From Elusimicrobia bacterium RIFCSPLOWO2_01_FULL_59_12 (GTDB taxonomy: Bacteria; Elusimicrobiota; Elusimicrobia; 2-01-FULL-59-12), in assembly GCA_001800075.1 (NCBI GenBank), contig MGUR01000039.1:10843-34232 (forward strand): a DNA stretch of 23,390 nucleotides, given 5' to 3'. The notes beneath the pieces are model-generated. The model did not search any database. It saw nothing but the letters and a program-made list of their open reading frames with translations, and had not been told where the DNA came from. How positions within the stretch are numbered: position 1 is the stretch's first letter; every line of letters begins with the position of its first letter. Position numbers and translations under genes: made by a program. Positions 21,218-23,390 of the stretch are shown piece after piece.

Positions 21218-22524
21218 AACAGCCTGTTAAAGTCGGTCTCATCGGGTTGGGAACGGTCGGGGGAGGCGTGATCAAACTCCTTCAGCGCAATCGCGCGCTG
21301 ATCGAAGCCAAGGCGGGAGCCCCTGTCGAGCTGGTGATGGCGTGCGACAAGGCCGTCACCCCCGAGAAGGCGAAGAAAATGGGACTGCGGTGCGCCTTTA
21401 CCCGGAACGCGGAAGAGGTGATCCTGCATCCGGACATCGATATCCTCATCGAGCTGATCGGCGGTTACGAACCGGCCCGGACGTTTGTTCTGAAAGCCTT
21501 GCATGCCGGCAAGCACGTGGTGACCGCGAACAAAGCCCTTCTGGCGAAGTACTGGGGCGACGTGTTCGAGCATATCCGGATGTACCGCCGGCTGGTGTAT
21601 TTCGAAGCCTCGGTGGGCGGCGGCATCCCCATCATCCAGGCGATCAACGAAGGCCTGGCCGGGAACCGCATCAGCAAGATCACCGGGATTTTGAACGGGA
21701 CCACCAATTATGTCCTGACACGGATGAGTAAAGACGGGCTGGATTATCAGACGGCCTTAAAGCAGGCGCAAAAGGCGGGTTTTGCCGAAGCCGATCCCAC
21801 CTTTGACGTGGAAGGAATCGACGCCGCGCATAAAATCGCGATTTTAGCGTCCATCGCGTCCGGGACCTGGGTCCGCCTGACCGACGTGGTGACCGAAGGC
21901 ATCACGCACGTGGATCCGCGCGACATCGCCTTTGTCCGGAAGGAGTTCGGCTACGTGGTCAAGCTCCTGGGGATCGCCAAGCTGACGCCCACCACCGTCG
22001 AGGTACGGGTCCATCCCGCCTTGATCCACGAAACGCATCCCTTCGCGAACGTCCAGAATGAATACAACGCGATCTCGGTCGTGGGGGATGCCGTGGGCGA
22101 TGTCATGCTTTACGGAAAAGGCGCGGGAAGCATGGCCGCGGCCAGCGCGGTCGTTTCCGATGTGACCTACCTGGCCCGCCAGGTGGCGGCCGGGACCGCC
22201 GGCAAACTGCCTTATGTGTCCAACGAATACCGCAAACATTTGAAACCCGTTTCCAAGTCCGACATCCGGTCGCGGTACTATCTGCGTTTCACGGTATCCG
22301 ACCGGCCGCGCGTGCTCGCGGGTATTTCAGGCATCCTGGGAAAGCACGACGTCTCGATATCCGGCGTCTATCAGCCCGAACACACCTTCAACGACGGCCC
22401 CGGCGCGACGATTTTGATTCTGACCCACCGCTCGCGCGAAGGCGCCATCGAACAGGCGCTCAAAGAAATCAGCCGGAAGCCCTACCTGCGGGCGAAAGCC
22501 GTGCTTCTGCGAATTGAAGAATGA
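21214..22524 (+). CDS. hom: Homoserine dehydrogenase
   Basis: Reduces aspartate semialdehyde to homoserine. At 436 residues it is the monofunctional three-domain type. The Rossmann loop GLIGLGTVGGG (8-18) and TANKALLAKY with the catalytic Lys107 are followed by GILNGTTNYVLTRM and FAEADPTFDVEGIDAAHKIAI. The C-terminal ACT domain (about 350-436, RYYLRFTVSDRPRVLAGISG) binds threonine for feedback control in this family. It overlaps the aminotransferase by 4 bases. thrC starts 114 bases downstream, after a long inverted repeat. Confidence 0.96.
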   Translation: MKQPVKVGLIGLGTVGGGVIKLLQRNRALIEAKAGAPVELVMACDKAVTPEKAKKMGLRCAFTRNAEEVILHPDIDILIELIGGYEPARTFVLKALHAGKHVVTANKALLAKYWGDVFEHIRMYRRLVYFEASVGGGIPIIQAINEGLAGNRISKITGILNGTTNYVLTRMSKDGLDYQTALKQAQKAGFAEADPTFDVEGIDAAHKIAILASIASGTWVRLTDVVTEGITHVDPRDIAFVRKEFGYVVKLLGIAKLTPTTVEVRVHPALIHETHPFANVQNEYNAISVVGDAVGDVMLYGKGAGSMAAASAVVSDVTYLARQVAAGTAGKLPYVSNEYRKHLKPVSKSDIRSRYYLRFTVSDRPRVLAGISGILGKHDVSISGVYQPEHTFNDGPGATILILTHRSREGAIEQALKEISRKPYLRAKAVLLRIEE

Positions 22525-22549
22525 AGGCTGGCCGCACGGATTTGATATG

Positions 22550-22620
22550 GGGGACGTAATGAACTTACCGAACTATTCGGTGAGGGCCGGCCCCAAGTTC
22601 GGTAAGTTCATTACGTCCCC
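22550..22620. repeat. Perfect 25-bp inverted repeat between hom and thrC
   Basis: The left arm 22550-22574 begins GGGGACGTAATGAACTTACC; the right arm 22596-22620 is its exact complement and ends GTAAGTTCATTACGTCCCC. The 21-base loop is G/C-rich with GGGCCGGCCC. No T run follows, so it is not a normal terminator. The GGGGAC...GTCCCC ends resemble palindromic elements mobilised by REP-associated tyrosine (Y1) transposases; no such gene is in the window. Confidence 0.9.
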
Positions 22621-22638
22621 TCGCGGAGCTGGAGAGAG

Positions 22639-23390
22639 ATGATTAAACCAAAGAGCAAAAATCGAAAGGCGAATGCCACCCCCCACCCTCCCCCTCCCCC
22701 ACAAGGGGGGAGGGGATCCTGGAGTGGGGTCGTTCAACGATACAGGGCTTATCTGCCGGTCACCTCGAAAACGCCGGTGGTCACGTTGCTGGAAGGGAAT
22801 ACGCCGCTGATTCCGGCGCGCCACCTTTCAGAACGCTTGGGAGTCAACGCGGCCGTCTATTTCAAATTTGAAGGACTCAATCCCACAGGATCTTTTAAGG
22901 ACCGGGGGATGACGGTCGCCGTTTCCAAGGCGATCGAGAAGGGCGCCAAGGCCATCTTGTGCGCGTCGACGGGAAACACATCCGCCTCCGCCGCGGCGTA
23001 TGCCGCGCGGGCGGGAATTCTCTGTTCCGTGCTCATCCCGGAAGGGGCGATCGCGCTCGGGAAACTGGCGCAGGCGCTGATCCACGGCGCCCGGGTCATC
23101 CAGATACGCGGGAATTTCGACAAGGCCCTGACGCTGGCGCGCGAAATCAGCCGCTCGCGCCCGATCGCCTTGGTGAATTCCCTGAATCCGGACCGCATTG
23201 AAGGACAGAAAACGGCGGCCTTTGAAGTGGTGGACGCGCTCGGGGACGCGCCCGACATCCACTGTATCCCGGTAGGCAACGCCGGCAATATCACCGCTTA
23301 CTGGAAAGGATACCGCGAGTATAAAGCCAAGGGCCGGAGCAAACGCCTGCCGAAGATGTGGGGTTTCCAGGCCTCCGGGGCGGCGCCCCT
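22639..23390 (+). CDS. thrC: Threonine synthase, 5' part (right edge)
   Basis: PLP enzyme converting O-phosphohomoserine to threonine, completing the asd-hom-thrC path. The frame is open to the window end. LLEGNTPLIPARHLSERLG, NPTGSFKDRGM (PLP Lys87) and ASTGNTSASAAAYAARAGI are diagnostic of the short bacterial/archaeal ThrC. ATG 22639 follows GGAGAGAG and is the only plausible start; no ATG, GTG or TTG lies in frame between it and the conserved WSGVVQRYRAYLPV. The PLP Lys normally falls near residue 60, so about 27 extra residues are present. These include the Pro/Gly string encoded by a palindromic repeat. Confidence 0.93.
   Translation, partial: MIKPKSKNRKANATPHPPPPPQGGRGSWSGVVQRYRAYLPVTSKTPVVTLLEGNTPLIPARHLSERLGVNAAVYFKFEGLNPTGSFKDRGMTVAVSKAIEKGAKAILCASTGNTSASAAAYAARAGILCSVLIPEGAIALGKLAQALIHGARVIQIRGNFDKALTLAREISRSRPIALVNSLNPDRIEGQKTAAFEVVDALGDAPDIHCIPVGNAGNITAYWKGYREYKAKGRSKRLPKMWGFQASGAAP
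22678..22716. repeat. G/C palindromic repeat inside the thrC N-terminus
   Basis: CCCCTCCCCC (22691-22700) pairs with GGGGGAGGGG (22706-22715) around loop ACAAG. In the thrC frame it encodes PHPPPPPQGGRG, a string produced by a common class of dispersed bacterial palindromes. It lies between the start codon and the conserved ThrC sequence and does not break the frame. Confidence 0.8.

Noticed and set aside
22550..22620. Intrinsic terminator of hom
   Set aside because: Strong stem but no T run on either side; better described as a palindromic repeat element.
1..23390. tRNA, rRNA, transposase or integrase genes
   Set aside because: No cloverleaf, rRNA segment or recombinase motif was found in any frame; the repeats present are non-coding and non-autonomous.

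Overview
The window is GC-rich, gene-dense bacterial chromosome with tight operons and very few gaps. The organism is a diderm: it has an ExbB/ExbD/TonB-type envelope machine, OmpA-like and TPR proteins with signal peptides, and PE-type phospholipid synthesis. No gene here fixes the phylum. The dispersed palindromic repeats and weak Shine-Dalgarno leaders would fit an under-sampled environmental lineage, but that is a guess.

Layout, left to right. (1) 1-4793, + strand: end of phosphatidylserine decarboxylase, phosphatidylserine synthase (pssA), then leuA, leuC, a small inverted-repeat array, and leuD, followed directly by a PilZ gene. (2) 5129-6290: a scar region in which the 3' end of leuB occurs three times (two remnants and the real end). 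Between the copies lie a 95-residue membrane protein and a two-gene pair of small hypothetical proteins. (3) 6205-7299, - strand: intact leuB, which completes leucine synthesis but is convergent with leuACD. (4) 14812-7343, - strand: a seven-gene operon (1021-residue TPR protein, ExbB, two ExbD, TonB-like, two OmpA-like proteins) behind a good sigma70-type promoter. The last gene carries a palindromic repeat in frame inside its signal-peptide coding region. (5) 15091-18470, + strand: asd, a YdjC/ChbG deacetylase, a truncated macrodomain remnant, a DUF6602-like protein and a DUF1207-like envelope protein, mostly with 4-base stop/start overlaps. (6) 18471-19956, + strand: rplM-rpsI with promoter, leader hairpin and terminator, then a separate HU gene with its own promoter and terminator. 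(7) 20003-23390, + strand: AlaC-type aminotransferase, homoserine dehydrogenase, a 25-bp perfect inverted repeat, and the start of threonine synthase, whose N-terminus contains a second in-frame palindromic repeat.

Functionally the window covers leucine synthesis (LeuA, LeuCD, LeuB), the aspartate branch to threonine (Asd, aminotransferase, Hom, ThrC), PE synthesis (Pss, Psd), and an energised inner-to-outer membrane machine. The most unusual features are the triplicated leuB tail with small gene cassettes between copies, the two in-frame palindromic repeats in protein N-termini, and the Exb/TonB/OmpA/TPR operon.
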